Assembly (NCBI RefSeq): GCF_000718015.1
Contig: NZ_JODY01000014.1
Coordinates: 50,072-114,071, forward strand
Origin: Streptomyces catenulae
GTDB taxonomy: Bacteria; Actinomycetota; Actinomycetes; Streptomycetales; Streptomycetaceae
Length of the DNA: 64,000 nucleotides
Reading direction: 5' to 3'
Part shown: positions 50,952 to 60,670 of the stretch, piece by piece
How positions within the stretch are numbered: the stretch's first letter is position 1
Layout of the letters: each line of letters begins with the position of its first letter
Made by a program: the position numbers and the translations under genes
The notes under the pieces: model-generated
The model's database searches: none
What the model was told of the DNA's origin: nothing
What the model saw: only the letters and a program-made list of their open reading frames with translations

Positions 50952-51881
50952 TCATCCCCGGGCCAACCGCAGGTCGAGCGCGGCGCCGACGTCGGGGCAG
51001 TTCCCGCGCACGGTGTCGAGGAAGGCGCCCAGCGCCGGGGAGCGGTCCCGGTCGGCGAAGGAGAGGACCAGGTCGGGTAGTGCCGTACGCGGGGTCACCC
51101 CGCAGAAGCGGACGCCCGGGCGCGGGACCGACAGCATGCGGGAGGGCCCGAGGCCCACGCCGACGCCGCAGGCGGCCAGGCCGATGATCGTGTGCACATC
51201 CCTGGCGGCGGTCGCCCCGTCCAGCGCGGCACTGTCCTCGCCGAACAGGGTCCGCAGCCCGGCGGCGACCGCGGGCTCGTCCTCCCCGGCGGCCACCACC
51301 AGCGGTTGCCGCCGCAACTGGGCCACGCTCACCGACGCCTGCCCGGCGTAGGGGTGCGCGCTGCCGACGACGGCGATCAGATGGTCGTGCCCGATCGGGA
51401 CGGACACCAGGTGCTCGGCCCCGGCGCCCCGCGGCGGTCCGAGCGTGACGGCCACGTCCAGATCCCCGGCGACGAGGGCGGCGGTGCTGCGGCCGGACGC
51501 CATCTCGTGCAGTTCCAGGCGGACATCGGGCCGCTCACGGCCGAACCTGCCCAGGACGTCCGGCAGCGGGTCGAGCAGCGCGGAGGCGACGAAGCCCAGG
51601 CGCAACCGGCCCGTCTCACCGCGCGCCGCCCGCCCCGCGTCGACCGTGGCCGCCGCCATCTCCGCCAGCGCCCGCCGCGCCCGGGCGAGGAACGCCTCAC
51701 CGGCGGCGGTCGGGAGCACGCCCTGGCGCGTACGGTCGAACAGCCGGGCCCCGGTCTCGCGTTCCAGGTCGGCGATCTGCTTGGACAGCGGGGGCTGCGC
51801 GATGCCCAGCGCGCGGGCCGCCCGGCCGAAGTGCCCGTGCTCGGCGAGGGCGAGCGCGTACCGCAGATGCCGCGCCTCCAT
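50952..51881 (-). CDS. LysR-family transcriptional regulator
   Basis: A 309-residue LTTR. The HTH spans LRYALALAEHGHFGRAARAL and GIAQPPLSKQIADLERETGA. The effector domain has the usual RLRLGFVASALLDPLPDVL start. It is divergent from the hydrolase gene at 51965, with a textbook T-N11-A box between them. Effector unknown. It likely activates the hydrolase and represses itself. Confidence 0.92.
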   Translation of the reverse strand: MEARHLRYALALAEHGHFGRAARALGIAQPPLSKQIADLERETGARLFDRTRQGVLPTAAGEAFLARARRALAEMAAATVDAGRAARGETGRLRLGFVASALLDPLPDVLGRFGRERPDVRLELHEMASGRSTAALVAGDLDVAVTLGPPRGAGAEHLVSVPIGHDHLIAVVGSAHPYAGQASVSVAQLRRQPLVVAAGEDEPAVAAGLRTLFGEDSAALDGATAARDVHTIIGLAACGVGVGLGPSRMLSVPRPGVRFCGVTPRTALPDLVLSFADRDRSPALGAFLDTVRGNCPDVGAALDLRLARG

Positions 51882-51895
51882 GGCCCGCCCCCTTC

Positions 51896-51910
51896 ATACC
51901 CACAAAGTAT
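51896..51910. promoter_or_regulatory. LysR-type T-N11-A box
   Basis: ATACCCACAAAGTAT (51896-51910) is an ATAC-N7-GTAT inverted repeat satisfying T-N11-A, 15 bp upstream of the LysR start and about 55 bp before the divergent hydrolase gene. It is the expected binding site of the LysR protein. Confidence 0.75.
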
Positions 51911-51964
51911 CGCTACCCAGAGTGCCATATCTTCCACTGGATGGATCCGCTGTCGCCGACTGGG

Positions 51965-52828
51965 ATGGGACCCATGACGCCCTCCCCCGGCTCCGGCCTG
52001 AACACCACCGTCTTCGTACTCGTCCACGGCGCCTGGCACGGCTCGTGGCAGTGGGCGGCGACGCAGCGCGCACTCGTCGGTCTCGGTGCCGCGAGCGTGG
52101 CCGTCGACCTCCCCGGGCACGGCTTCGGCGCCCCCCTGCCCAGCGGTTATCTGCTACCCGGCCGACCCGGGCTGCGGACCGAGAGGTCGCCGCTCGCCGA
52201 TGTGACGATGGACGACTGCGCCGACGCCGTCCTGGACACGCTGCGCCGGGTCCGCCGCTACGGCCGGGTCGTGCTGGTCGCCCACAGCGCCGGTGGCGGC
52301 CCCGCGTCGCTGGCCGCGGAGCGCGCGCCCGATTTGGTCGACCGCATCGTGTACCTCTCCGCGTTCGTCCCCGCCGGTCGCCCCCGGTTCTTCGACTACC
52401 TCGACACCCCCGAGAACGCCACCGCACGGGGGCAGGGCCTCCCCCTCGGCGATCCCGGGGCGCTGGGCGCCGTACGGATCGATCCGCTCTCGCCGGACCC
52501 CGCCTACGTCGAGGAGCTGCGGCAGACCCACTACCACGACACGCCCGCCGACCGCTTCGACCGCTGGCGCTCCGCGCTCAGCCCCGATCTGCCGCTGGCC
52601 CTCCCGGCGACCCCGGTCACGCTCACCGCGGCGCGGTGGGGCCGTATCCCGCGCACCTTCCTGCGCTGCGCGGAGGACCGGGCGCTGCCGACCGCCGTGC
52701 AGGACCTGATGATCGCGGAGGCCGACCGGGCCATGCCGGGCGAGCCGTTCACCGTCCACCGCCTGCCGGGCAGCCACAGCCCGTTCGCCGCCCGCCCGCG
52801 GGAACTCGCCGAGCTCCTGGCGCGGTGA
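51965..52828 (+). CDS. Alpha/beta hydrolase (salicylate-esterase/EstX-like)
   Basis: A 287-residue alpha/beta hydrolase. FVLVHGAWHGSWQWAATQRA is the oxyanion motif of the hydroxynitrile-lyase/salicylate-esterase branch, VVLVAHSAGGGPASLAA contains the nucleophile Ser, and LPGSHSPFAARPRELAELL carries the catalytic His. The start may be 51965 or 51974; both are downstream of a GGGATGGGA segment. It is divergent from the LysR gene and likely its target. Substrate unknown. Confidence 0.88.
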   Translation: MGPMTPSPGSGLNTTVFVLVHGAWHGSWQWAATQRALVGLGAASVAVDLPGHGFGAPLPSGYLLPGRPGLRTERSPLADVTMDDCADAVLDTLRRVRRYGRVVLVAHSAGGGPASLAAERAPDLVDRIVYLSAFVPAGRPRFFDYLDTPENATARGQGLPLGDPGALGAVRIDPLSPDPAYVEELRQTHYHDTPADRFDRWRSALSPDLPLALPATPVTLTAARWGRIPRTFLRCAEDRALPTAVQDLMIAEADRAMPGEPFTVHRLPGSHSPFAARPRELAELLAR

Positions 52829-53011
52829 ACGGCGGTCGGTTCCTGCGAAGAAGAACAAGGCCGAGCCGTGCTGCGCGGGCGGGCGCGGCTCAGGACATGA
52901 CCATGTAGGTGGCGGGGCCGCGGTTGCGGTGGACGCCCTGCGCCAAGCAGACCTGCGCCCCGTGCGCGTCGGCGGCACCGTCCCGGTCAAGTCGGTTGAG
53001 AACCTGGTGGC

Positions 53012-54202
53012 ATGAGCGACCATCCGATGACAGATCCCACCTTCCTCGGCGACCCCTACCCTGCCTACGCGGCGCTGCGGGCGTCGTGCCCGGTGCAGCG
53101 GGTGCCGACCGGCTCGGGTGGGCGTGGCAGCTATCTGGTGACCGGGTTCGAGGAAGCCCGGGAGGCTCTCGCCGATCCGCGGCTCTCGAAGGACACGGCG
53201 GCGTTCTTCGCGGACAAGGAGTCGCGGCGGCGGCTCCATCCGGCGGTCGCGCGCACCATGCTGGCCACCGATCCGCCGGAACACGCCCGTCTGCGCAGGT
53301 TGGTGACGGGTTCGTTCACCACGCGGGCGGTGGAGGAGCTGCGGCCGTTCATCGCCGGGACCGTCGATGCGCTGCTGGACCGGTGGTCGGGCGCGGGTCC
53401 GGTCGATCTCGTCGCGGAGTTGGCGGTGCCGCTGCCCGTCATCGTGATCTGCGAGCTGCTGGGGGTTCCGGAGCGGGACCGTGCGGAGGTCCGGCGGTGG
53501 TCCGGTGAGCTGTTCGCCTCCGGGGCGCCCGACACCATCGACGCCGCCTCCCACTCCCTGGCCGAGTACATGACGGGGCTGATCGCCGCCAAGCGCTCGC
53601 GGCCGGGGAACGCGCTGCTCGACCGTCTCATCTCGGCGCGTGACGGGGCCGACCGGCTCTCCGAGGAAGAGTTGGTCTCGCTGGGCGTACTGCTCCTGGT
53701 CGCCGGGCACGAGACGACGGCCAACTTCCTGGGGAACGCCGTTCTGGCCCTGCTCCGCCACCCCGCGGAGCTTCAGCGGCTCCGTCGGCACCCCGCCGAG
53801 ATCGCCCCGTCGCTCGACGAGTTGCTGCGGTACGACTCGCCCGTCGCCACCGCGACGTTCCGGTTCACCACCGAAGCCGTCACGCTCGGCGGCACCCCCA
53901 TCCCCGCGGGCGAACCGGTACTGGTCGCCATCGGCGCCGCCAACCGTGACCCGGCGCGCTGGCCGGACCCGGACGCGCTGGATCTCGACCGGAGCGCCGC
54001 CGGTCATCTGGGCTTCGGGCACGGGATCCACCGGTGCGTCGGGGCGCCCCTCGCCCTCGCGGAGGCGGACATCGCGCTCCGGAGCCTGCTCACCCGGTTC
54101 CCCGCCATCCGGCTCGCGGTACCGGCCGAGCAACTCACCTGGCGCAGGACCCGACTTGTCCGGGGATTGGCGGAGCTGCCGGTCCTGGTGACGTCCCCCT
54201 AG
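53012..54202 (+). CDS. Cytochrome P450
   Basis: A 396-residue bacterial P450. The haem-ligand motif is FGHGIHRCVGAPLALAEADI with Cys342. The I-helix oxygen-activation motif is AGHETT (231-236), and the K-helix ExxR is ELLR. It fits the CYP105/107-type soluble class that needs ferredoxin and reductase from elsewhere; no ferredoxin gene is adjacent. ATG at 53012. Its distance from the PKS cluster (about 15 kb past the terminator) makes a link uncertain, but as the only P450 in the window it is a candidate tailoring enzyme. Confidence 0.93.
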   Translation: MSDHPMTDPTFLGDPYPAYAALRASCPVQRVPTGSGGRGSYLVTGFEEAREALADPRLSKDTAAFFADKESRRRLHPAVARTMLATDPPEHARLRRLVTGSFTTRAVEELRPFIAGTVDALLDRWSGAGPVDLVAELAVPLPVIVICELLGVPERDRAEVRRWSGELFASGAPDTIDAASHSLAEYMTGLIAAKRSRPGNALLDRLISARDGADRLSEEELVSLGVLLLVAGHETTANFLGNAVLALLRHPAELQRLRRHPAEIAPSLDELLRYDSPVATATFRFTTEAVTLGGTPIPAGEPVLVAIGAANRDPARWPDPDALDLDRSAAGHLGFGHGIHRCVGAPLALAEADIALRSLLTRFPAIRLAVPAEQLTWRRTRLVRGLAELPVLVTSP

Positions 54203-54281
54203 CGCGGGCCCGGGGACGCCGTCTGCCGTGCGCTCTTCCGGTCCCTGTTCAACGGCGTGCGGCCTTCGTAGGGTGCCGGGC

Positions 54282-55682
54282 ATGACGCCGCCCGGATTCT
54301 TCGCCCGTTCCCGCACCCTCGCTCCACCAGGCTGGAGCCGGTGGTTGGTGCCGCCCGCGGCGCTCTCGGTTCATCTGTCGATCGGGCAGGCGTACGCGTG
54401 GAGCGTCTTCAAGCCGTCGCTCGAATCGTCGCTCGGGCTGTCGGGGACGGCGAGCGCGCTGCCGTTCCAGCTCGGGATCGTGATGCTCGGGCTGTCGGCG
54501 GCGTTCGGCGGGACGCTCGTCGAACGGCGGGGGCCACGCTGGGCGATGGCCGTGTCGTCGGGCTGCTTCTCCTCGGGGTTCCTGCTCGCCGCGCTGGGCG
54601 CGTACACCGAACAGTTCTGGCTGGTCGTGTTCGGCTACGGCTTCGTCGGCGGTATCGGGCTCGGCATCGGCTACATCTCCCCCGTCTCCACCCTGATCAA
54701 GTGGTTCCCCGACCGCCCCGGGATGGCCACCGGCATCGCCATCATGGGCTTCGGCGGCGGTGCGCTGATCGCCTCGCCCTGGTCGGCGCAGATGCTGGAG
54801 TCCTTCGGGGAGAGCAGCCGGGGGATCGCGGCGGCGTTTCTCGTGCACGGCGTGGCGTACGCCGGGTTCATGGCCCTGGGGGTGCTGCTCGTCCGGGTGC
54901 CGCCGGAGGGCTGGCGGCCCGCCGGGTGGGAGCCGACGCGGCAGGAGCGGGCGCCCTTGGTCACCACGGCGCAGGTGTCGGCCCGTTCCGCGGTACGGAC
55001 GCCGCAGTTCTGGTGTCTGTGGGTGGTGCTGTGCATGAACGTGACGGCCGGGATCGGCATCCTGGAGAAGGCCGCTCCCATGATCACGGACTTCTTCGCG
55101 GGCACCTCGGCGTCGGTCGGCGCCTCGGCCGCCGCGGGCTTCGTCGCGCTGCTGTCGCTCGCGAACATGGCGGGCCGACTGCTGTGGTCGTCCGCCTCGG
55201 ACGTGATCGGTCGCAAGAACGTCTACCGCGTCTACCTGGGCGTCGGCGCGCTGATGTACCTGGTGATCCGGCAGACCGGGGGCGCCTCGAAGCCGCTGTT
55301 CGTCTGCTGCGCGCTGGTGATCCTCTCCTTCTACGGGGGCGGCTTCGCGACGGTCCCGGCGTATCTGAAGGACCTGTTCGGCACGTACCAGGTCGGCGCC
55401 ATCCACGGTCGGCTGCTGACGGCCTGGTCGACCGCCGGTGTCCTGGGCCCGCTGATCGTCAACCGGGTCGCCGACTCCCAGAAGGCGGCGGGCCACTCGG
55501 GGGCCGGGCTCTACGGCCTGTCGCTCGACATCATGATCGGCCTGCTCGTGGTGGGCTTCGTGGCGAACGAACTGGTCCGCCCCGTCCACCCGCGCCACCA
55601 CGAGCCCGAGCCGCACACCACCCACCACCCCACACCGAAGGAAGCGGCCGATGACACACCCGACCCCCGGCGCCCCACCTGA
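54282..55682 (+). CDS. MFS transporter, oxalate/formate antiporter (OFA) family
   Basis: A 466-residue, 12-TM MFS protein. GQAYAWSVFKPSLESSLGLS is the OFA family start. YISPVSTLIKWFPDRPGMAT and GIAIMGFGGGALIASPWSAQ follow, and the second half has MAGRLLWSSASDVIGRKNVY. OFA members exchange or take up small organic acids. The C-terminal tail is His/Pro-rich. The next gene begins inside its last 32 bases in another frame, so both are made together. Confidence 0.9.
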   Translation: MTPPGFFARSRTLAPPGWSRWLVPPAALSVHLSIGQAYAWSVFKPSLESSLGLSGTASALPFQLGIVMLGLSAAFGGTLVERRGPRWAMAVSSGCFSSGFLLAALGAYTEQFWLVVFGYGFVGGIGLGIGYISPVSTLIKWFPDRPGMATGIAIMGFGGGALIASPWSAQMLESFGESSRGIAAAFLVHGVAYAGFMALGVLLVRVPPEGWRPAGWEPTRQERAPLVTTAQVSARSAVRTPQFWCLWVVLCMNVTAGIGILEKAAPMITDFFAGTSASVGASAAAGFVALLSLANMAGRLLWSSASDVIGRKNVYRVYLGVGALMYLVIRQTGGASKPLFVCCALVILSFYGGGFATVPAYLKDLFGTYQVGAIHGRLLTAWSTAGVLGPLIVNRVADSQKAAGHSGAGLYGLSLDIMIGLLVVGFVANELVRPVHPRHHEPEPHTTHHPTPKEAADDTPDPRRPT

Positions 55683-55812
55683 CCCCGAGCACACGCCCAC
55701 CCCCTCCCCCCGCCACGCCCTCACCGTCACCACCTGGCTCTGGGTGGCCCTACCACTCGCCTACGGACTGTACGAACTGGTCAGCAAGGCGACGAAGCTC
55801 TTCACCGGCTGA
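55651..55812 (+). CDS. Small single-TM protein, OFA-type MFS transporter small subunit
   Basis: A 53-residue protein encoded at 55651-55812, overlapping the 3' end of the MFS gene by 32 nt in a different frame, with GAAGGAAG 8 nt upstream. A Pro/Thr-rich N-terminal half is followed by one membrane segment (HALTVTTWLWVALPLAYGLY) and a short basic tail ELVSKATKLFTG. Comparable tiny genes follow OFA transporters in many actinomycetes and are annotated as the transporter's small subunit. Function is inferred from that association. Confidence 0.75.
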   Translation: MTHPTPGAPPDPEHTPTPSPRHALTVTTWLWVALPLAYGLYELVSKATKLFTG

Positions 55813-56004
55813 GCACCAGGGAGGTCGGCGGGGGCCGGGGAGAGCGGCCGGTGTCGGTCCCGGGGCCGGGGTGCTTCCGACGGGTCGTGGCCCGGGCGGG
55901 GGCCTCGGCCCAACTGACCACTTCAGAATGAGGGCACGCGGGCTACGGAGGCAGAACGCGCTGCCGGCCAGGTCGAGTAGCTCCCACGGACTAGCGTGTC
56001 GGCC

Positions 56005-56646
56005 ATGTGGACGGATGACTGGTTGGTCGACACCCGAACCTCCTACGACACGGTGGCGGTTGGCTACGCCGACTATGTGCGTGACTCCATCGCCCGGCTG
56101 CAGTACCTGCGCGGGGCCCTGGCGTTGTTCGCGGACAGTGTGCGTGCAGCGGGCGGCGGGCTGGTGGCGGACATCGGCTGCGGCCCCGGACATGTCACCG
56201 CTCACCTGAACACGCTCGGCGTCGATGCCTTTGGTATCGACCTCTCTCCGGGGAGGGTCGCCGTGGCCCGGCGCGATCATCCCCGCCTGCGGTTCGAGGT
56301 GGGCTCGATGACGGAACTGGACCTCCCCGCCGCCTCGGTGGCCGGATTGCTGGCCTGGCAGTCGTTGATCCACATCCCCGACGCGGAGGTACCGTCCGTG
56401 ATCGGGCAATTCCATCGGGTGCTGCGGCCGGGTGCACCGCTGCAGCTTCTGTTTCACGTCGGCACCGAATCGCGACTGAAGACCGAGGGCTACGGCGGTC
56501 GTCCGATGAAGGTTCATGTCCACCGTCGTCAGCCGACCCAGGTGGCCGCCTGGTTGCGCAATGCTGGATTCGAGGTCGAGGCCCAGCTGCTGCTGGCCCC
56601 TGAGGAGAAAGCATCGCAAGCGATTCTGTTCGCGCGGCGTAACTGA
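56005..56646 (+). CDS. Class I SAM-dependent methyltransferase
   Basis: A 213-residue methyltransferase. Motif I is VADIGCGPGHVTAHL (about 54-68), acidic residue of motif II is in FGIDLSPGRV, and post-I segment FEVGSMTELDLP. The fold is complete (UbiE/Methyltransf_11/25-like). An in-frame ATG 9 nt upstream is an alternative start. The substrate is unknown. It has no operon partner and is convergent with the PHP hydrolase gene. Confidence 0.88.
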   Translation: MWTDDWLVDTRTSYDTVAVGYADYVRDSIARLQYLRGALALFADSVRAAGGGLVADIGCGPGHVTAHLNTLGVDAFGIDLSPGRVAVARRDHPRLRFEVGSMTELDLPAASVAGLLAWQSLIHIPDAEVPSVIGQFHRVLRPGAPLQLLFHVGTESRLKTEGYGGRPMKVHVHRRQPTQVAAWLRNAGFEVEAQLLLAPEEKASQAILFARRN

Positions 56647-56782
56647 CTACTGAAGGGCACGTTGTGCTGCGGGCGTTGTGTCCGACGGTCCTCGACGCGT
56701 CAGCCTCCATCAGGGCTTGGTCGAACTGGCCTGCAGCCTCATCTGCCTCCGTCGTCTGCGGACGGCGCGGTGAGGCGAGTGG

Positions 56783-57775
56783 TCAGGTGAGGATGATCGG
56801 GTTGGTGAGTGCCGCGAAGTGCCCGTGGGGATGGCGGACCTCGATGCGGACGAATGCCGAGTCCTCCGCTGTCGTGTCCCACTGCACCACGCCCGCCCCG
56901 TCACCGGGGAGGGACGCCCGGTGAGCTTTCCCTCGATCGGTGTGGAAGCTGACGGTCCCCACCGGCACACCTCGTACTGCTGCCTGCACTTCGACGCGTC
57001 CACCATGAGCCGCGAGCCGTTCTCCCACCCCGGCAATGCGACCCTCGGCACGGGCGGTGAACGACACGTCGGTGTCCGTCGACTCTGCGATCCAGCTGCG
57101 GCCCGCACGGATTCCGGCCAGGACGGCATCGGTGCTCAGTTCCTCGGCGAAGACCACGGTGTGAGGGATGCCGATCTGTCCCTCCAGATGGGTGTCGCTG
57201 TTGCCCATCGCCGGCCGCCACGAGCCCATGTGGATGTCGGCCGCGAGGCTTCGCCCCCACTCCGCCAGCGCGGCCTCGTTGTCGGCGTTCCAGGGCCGGT
57301 CCGAAGCCCACAGTCCGTTCCACACCTCCACCGCGTCAAAGCCCCGGAAGGGAAACATGAAGTCGCCCGACGGGTAGGGCGCATGCGGGTGCGCGGCCAC
57401 GCACAGGCCCCCTGCTTGATGGACCTGGTCCAGGCACTGACCGATCAGACCGTCCCTGACCTGGTGGCTCCAGTCGACGACCTCGCCAGGGTTGATGCCG
57501 AGCGCGAGCCAGTGCCCGGTCTTCGTGGTCACTTCCTCACCGAGAACGATCAAGAAGTCATCGGCAGCCAGATGCCCCCATACACCGGGTTCCGCAGCGG
57601 CTCGGTGCTCTGTCGTCGCGATGAAGTCGAGTCCGGCAGCGCGGGCTTGGAGTGCCAACTCTTCCGGAGTGAGTTCTCCACCATCCGAGCGGACGGAGTG
57701 GACATGGCAATCCCCGCGGTACCAGGCCGCCCCGCGCCCCACCGCCCACACCGGCGGGTAGCTCGAACTCGACAA
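56783..57775 (-). CDS. PHP-domain / CehA-McbA family metallohydrolase
   Basis: A 330-residue PHP-fold protein. The first metal motif is YRGDCHVHSVRSDGG (about 19-33), then ATTEHR, GEEVTT, HPHAPYPSGD and GNSDTHLEG, all His/Asp/Glu positions intact. The family includes CehA (carbaryl hydrolase) and McbA and many phosphoesterases. No signal peptide is seen. The substrate is unknown. It stands alone upstream of the dead histidine kinase. Confidence 0.88.
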   Translation of the reverse strand: MSSSSYPPVWAVGRGAAWYRGDCHVHSVRSDGGELTPEELALQARAAGLDFIATTEHRAAAEPGVWGHLAADDFLIVLGEEVTTKTGHWLALGINPGEVVDWSHQVRDGLIGQCLDQVHQAGGLCVAAHPHAPYPSGDFMFPFRGFDAVEVWNGLWASDRPWNADNEAALAEWGRSLAADIHMGSWRPAMGNSDTHLEGQIGIPHTVVFAEELSTDAVLAGIRAGRSWIAESTDTDVSFTARAEGRIAGVGERLAAHGGRVEVQAAVRGVPVGTVSFHTDRGKAHRASLPGDGAGVVQWDTTAEDSAFVRIEVRHPHGHFAALTNPIILT

Positions 57776-57889
57776 GGTTCCTCCTTCAAGGGCCTGCCGA
57801 GCGAACGCGCGAACAAAGCAACCGGTTCCTTCGCACCACTGAGCACCCTCTCAGCCGAGAAGCCAAACCAAGATCTCAATCTGAAACCG

Positions 57890-58913
57890 TCAGTAGAGGC
57901 GTGAAGGGACGACCCACGGGATCTTCCGGTAACGCCGCCGTGCCGTCGGATGGTTCGGGCCGTTCCGGTCGTACGGGGGAAGGGTGAAGCCGACCTCGGC
58001 GCCGCCGCCGTTCGCCGTGGTACACGGGGATCGGCCAGTCGGTGGCGTCCTCGATGACATGCACGGTGCGCCCGGTCCGCAAGCGGAGGCGGTGCGTGCC
58101 GTCCTCCGCGGTGACGGCCAGGGCGACGGCCTCGGGCTCCTCCTCCGTGTAGCGGTCGGTGGTCAGGTCGACGAGTTCGCGGAGCAGGTCGTCGAGGGCG
58201 GTGGTCTCGGTGACCAGGGTGGTGGGGATCTGCTCCTCGTCCTCGGGGGCGAGCCGACCGCGCGCCCGTTGGAGCAGTTCGGCGCTGCCCGTACCGAGGT
58301 GAGCGGGGTGCGCGGTTCGTGTTCGGCGTCCTGGACGAGTTGCTGCTGGGCGGGAGCGGCGCAGCGCGGTGAGCATGTGGGCGAAGCTGCGGGTCAGTTG
58401 GCCGATCTCGTCGGATCCGGCGGGTGGCAGCGGTGTGGCGAGGTCCTGTGTGGTGGTGATCCGCCGGGTGGTGTCGGCCAGTCGGCGGACCGGCCGCAGC
58501 ACCCGCCCCAGGACGAGCCAGCCGACGAGCGCCGCGCAGCCGGTGGCGGCGGCGGTGGTCCGGGCGATCCGCCACCGGGCCTGGCGGTCGAGGTGGGCGG
58601 CGCCCGCGTAGCTCTGGCCGACCGTCACCGCCCCGCCGCCAGGCAGCGGCCTGGCGAGGGTGCCGTACCCGGTGCCGGAGACGACCACGTCGGCCCGGCT
58701 CTCCCCCGTGCCCGTCCGGGCCACGCGGAGCGCGTCCGGTGCGACCGGCAGCGCGAGACGGCCGGGGGCCAGCGACCGCACCGCTCCCCGGCGGACACGA
58801 CCCGCTCGATCATGTCCGGGCGGGCGGGCGGCGTCAGCCCGGCCGAACGGGACGAACAGGAGCGCTACCGTCAAAACGCAAATAACGGCATCAATGCCCG
58901 AACAGCACCCCAT
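57890..58913 (-). pseudogene. Decayed sensor histidine kinase (HAMP-type, MprB-like)
   Basis: The frame from 58913 shows a second TM helix (TTAAATGCAALVGWLVLG) and HAMP domain (RPVRRLADTTRRITTTQDLA, DEIGQLTRSFAHMLTALRRS). The H-box then appears only in a shifted frame, as DAEHEPRTPLTS at about 58320-58365, with Pro where Leu is usual. The original frame returns at GSAELLQRARGRL. Most of the ATPase domain is missing; only its last strand (EVGFTLPPY, about 57966-58000) is readable, again in another frame. At least two frameshifts and an internal deletion make it non-functional. No partner regulator remains nearby. Confidence 0.78.
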
Positions 58914-59057
58914 TCGCCGTCATTCCGCTGATCCCCGTACGTGCCTGGGTACCAGTCGCGTCTCGGATGGCGGGCTGCCGGTTGCGCGTCCAGCTCCCGC
59001 CCGTACGATGCCGGAACTTCGTCCCGCCCGTATCTCCTCGGGAAGGCCATCGCGGAA

Positions 59058-60005
59058 ATGCCCGTATTCAAGCGCCGCAAAGGCAGTCACCCCCGTCTGC
59101 TGCCCGAACTCGACGACACCGCGCTGGGACAGGTTCGGCGGCGCGTCGAGGCGTGCTGGGACCGCGGCTCCCTCGACACCCCCGTCATGGCCTTGATGAC
59201 CGACGTCCTGGACGACGCCGGGGAGGACTGGGACCGCAAGGCGCACCGGCTGAGGGTGCTCGCGGGAGCCGCGGGGCGGACCCTGCCCCGCATCTGGCGG
59301 GAGCACCACCCGGGCAACCAGTCCGCCGTACTGCTGCACGCCTGGTCGGATCTGCTCCAGGCGGAGCAGGAGGGTGCTCCGATCGACCTCGGCGCGACCC
59401 GGGAGTCCTGCCGCCTCGCCGCCGAGCTGCTGCCCGCCGACCCCACGCCCTGGACGGTGTACCTGGCGGCGCTGCGTCTGGAGCGCCGCCCGTCCGCCGA
59501 GCTGTCGGCGGTCTGGCGCGAGATCAAGGCCCGTGATCCGTGGAACCGGGAGGCCCACCTCCAGGCTCTGGGGTATCTCTCGCCCGACGAGTGCGGCTCC
59601 AGCAGCCATGTGCTGGACCTGCTCGACAGCGTCCGTGTGATGCCGCCGGACGCCCCCGCGGCCGGTCTGGAGCTGACCGCGCTCGTCCGCAACCATCAGC
59701 GCGCCATGGCTCCGGGCGGGGTGACCGCGCTCGGCGCCGGGGAGCTGTGGCGCCGCCCGGACGCCGTCGCCGTGCTCGACCACGCGGCCCATCACTGGCC
59801 GGGCCCTGGATTCCTCCACCACGCACAGGCGCTCGCCGATCTGAACCTGCTGGCCTACGCGCTGATCAAGGCCACACGGCCGGGCGACGCGGCGACCGTG
59901 CTGCGCGCCACCGGCGGCGTGGCGACGCCCTGGCCGTGGAACGCGGAGGACGAACCGTTGGCGAGCTTCTCGCGCCACTACACCCGCGCCCGCGAGTCCG
60001 GCTGA
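59058..60005 (+). CDS. Hypothetical protein, TPR-like helical
   Basis: A 315-residue protein, helical throughout, with repeated amphipathic pairs such as AVLLHAWSDLLQAEQEG and SCRLAAELLPADPTPWTVYL then AALRLERRPSAELSAVWREI, spaced like divergent TPR units. No membrane segment or catalytic motif is visible. ATG at 59058 follows GAAGG; an upstream in-frame start at 58941 lies in poor sequence. Similar unannotated proteins occur in Streptomyces. Function unknown, possibly scaffolding. Confidence 0.6.
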   Translation: MPVFKRRKGSHPRLLPELDDTALGQVRRRVEACWDRGSLDTPVMALMTDVLDDAGEDWDRKAHRLRVLAGAAGRTLPRIWREHHPGNQSAVLLHAWSDLLQAEQEGAPIDLGATRESCRLAAELLPADPTPWTVYLAALRLERRPSAELSAVWREIKARDPWNREAHLQALGYLSPDECGSSSHVLDLLDSVRVMPPDAPAAGLELTALVRNHQRAMAPGGVTALGAGELWRRPDAVAVLDHAAHHWPGPGFLHHAQALADLNLLAYALIKATRPGDAATVLRATGGVATPWPWNAEDEPLASFSRHYTRARESG

Positions 60006-60253
60006 CGCGCGGACCGCCTCCCCGCCGTACAGACGGCGCAGGGGCCGACGGAGCGGTCCCGGCTGTGCGTCCGTGAGGTGTGCTTCCGCTGCGCGCCCCT
60101 GCCACGGCCTGTTCAACTCCGGCCGCATCCCCTTGCGTTCAGACATGCGATACATAACCGGAGCGAGTGGAATAGCCGACTATTCCGATGGCTCCCGAAT
60201 GCCCCGATCCCTCCCCGGGGATGCCTTCCACGGAAGAGCGTGGGGAGACCTTC

Positions 60254-60670
60254 ATGCGGGACAGCGTCAGCACCGGCCGCCACCGCAAGCTGGTGCTTCT
60301 GGCACTGCTGACCTTGCTGTTCACGGCGCTGACCAGCGCCTATTCCGATGCCGTACCGCCCGCGCCCACGACGTGCTCCGCCGCCGGGGCGTCCGCCACC
60401 GAGCCGGTGGACCGGACCTGCGCCCCCGAGGCCGATGTGCGGGTGCAGGCGGAGAGCGACACCCGCCACCCCGGCAACGGCTTCCGGCGGCTGCGCCACA
60501 CCACGGCCTGCCATTTGCGGCCGCAGGCTCCTACGGGGCCGAACGGCAAGGCGGTACGGGAGACGTCCGTGGCGGTGTCCGCGGCCACGTCCGGGCCCGC
60601 CGTTCCCTGGGCCGTGCTGCCGGTCGTCGACGCCGGAACGGCCGTCCGGGTGACCGTACTGCGCTGCTGA
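60254..60670 (+). CDS. Small exported protein, unknown
   Basis: A 138-residue protein. The N-terminus RHRKLVLLALLTLLFTALTS is a signal sequence or membrane anchor. The mature part contains cysteines at TTCSAAG, RTCAPEA, TACHLRP and the C-terminal LRC. ATG at 60254 follows GGGGAG. No family recognised. The next gene begins 118 nt downstream. It may be a cell-surface protein. Confidence 0.5.
   Translation: MRDSVSTGRHRKLVLLALLTLLFTALTSAYSDAVPPAPTTCSAAGASATEPVDRTCAPEADVRVQAESDTRHPGNGFRRLRHTTACHLRPQAPTGPNGKAVRETSVAVSAATSGPAVPWAVLPVVDAGTAVRVTVLRC

Noticed and set aside
53012..54202. P450 as part of the polyketide cluster
   Set aside because: It is about 15 kb beyond the 37918 terminator, has no SARP box visible nearby, and many unrelated genes lie between. 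It is kept as a stand-alone gene.
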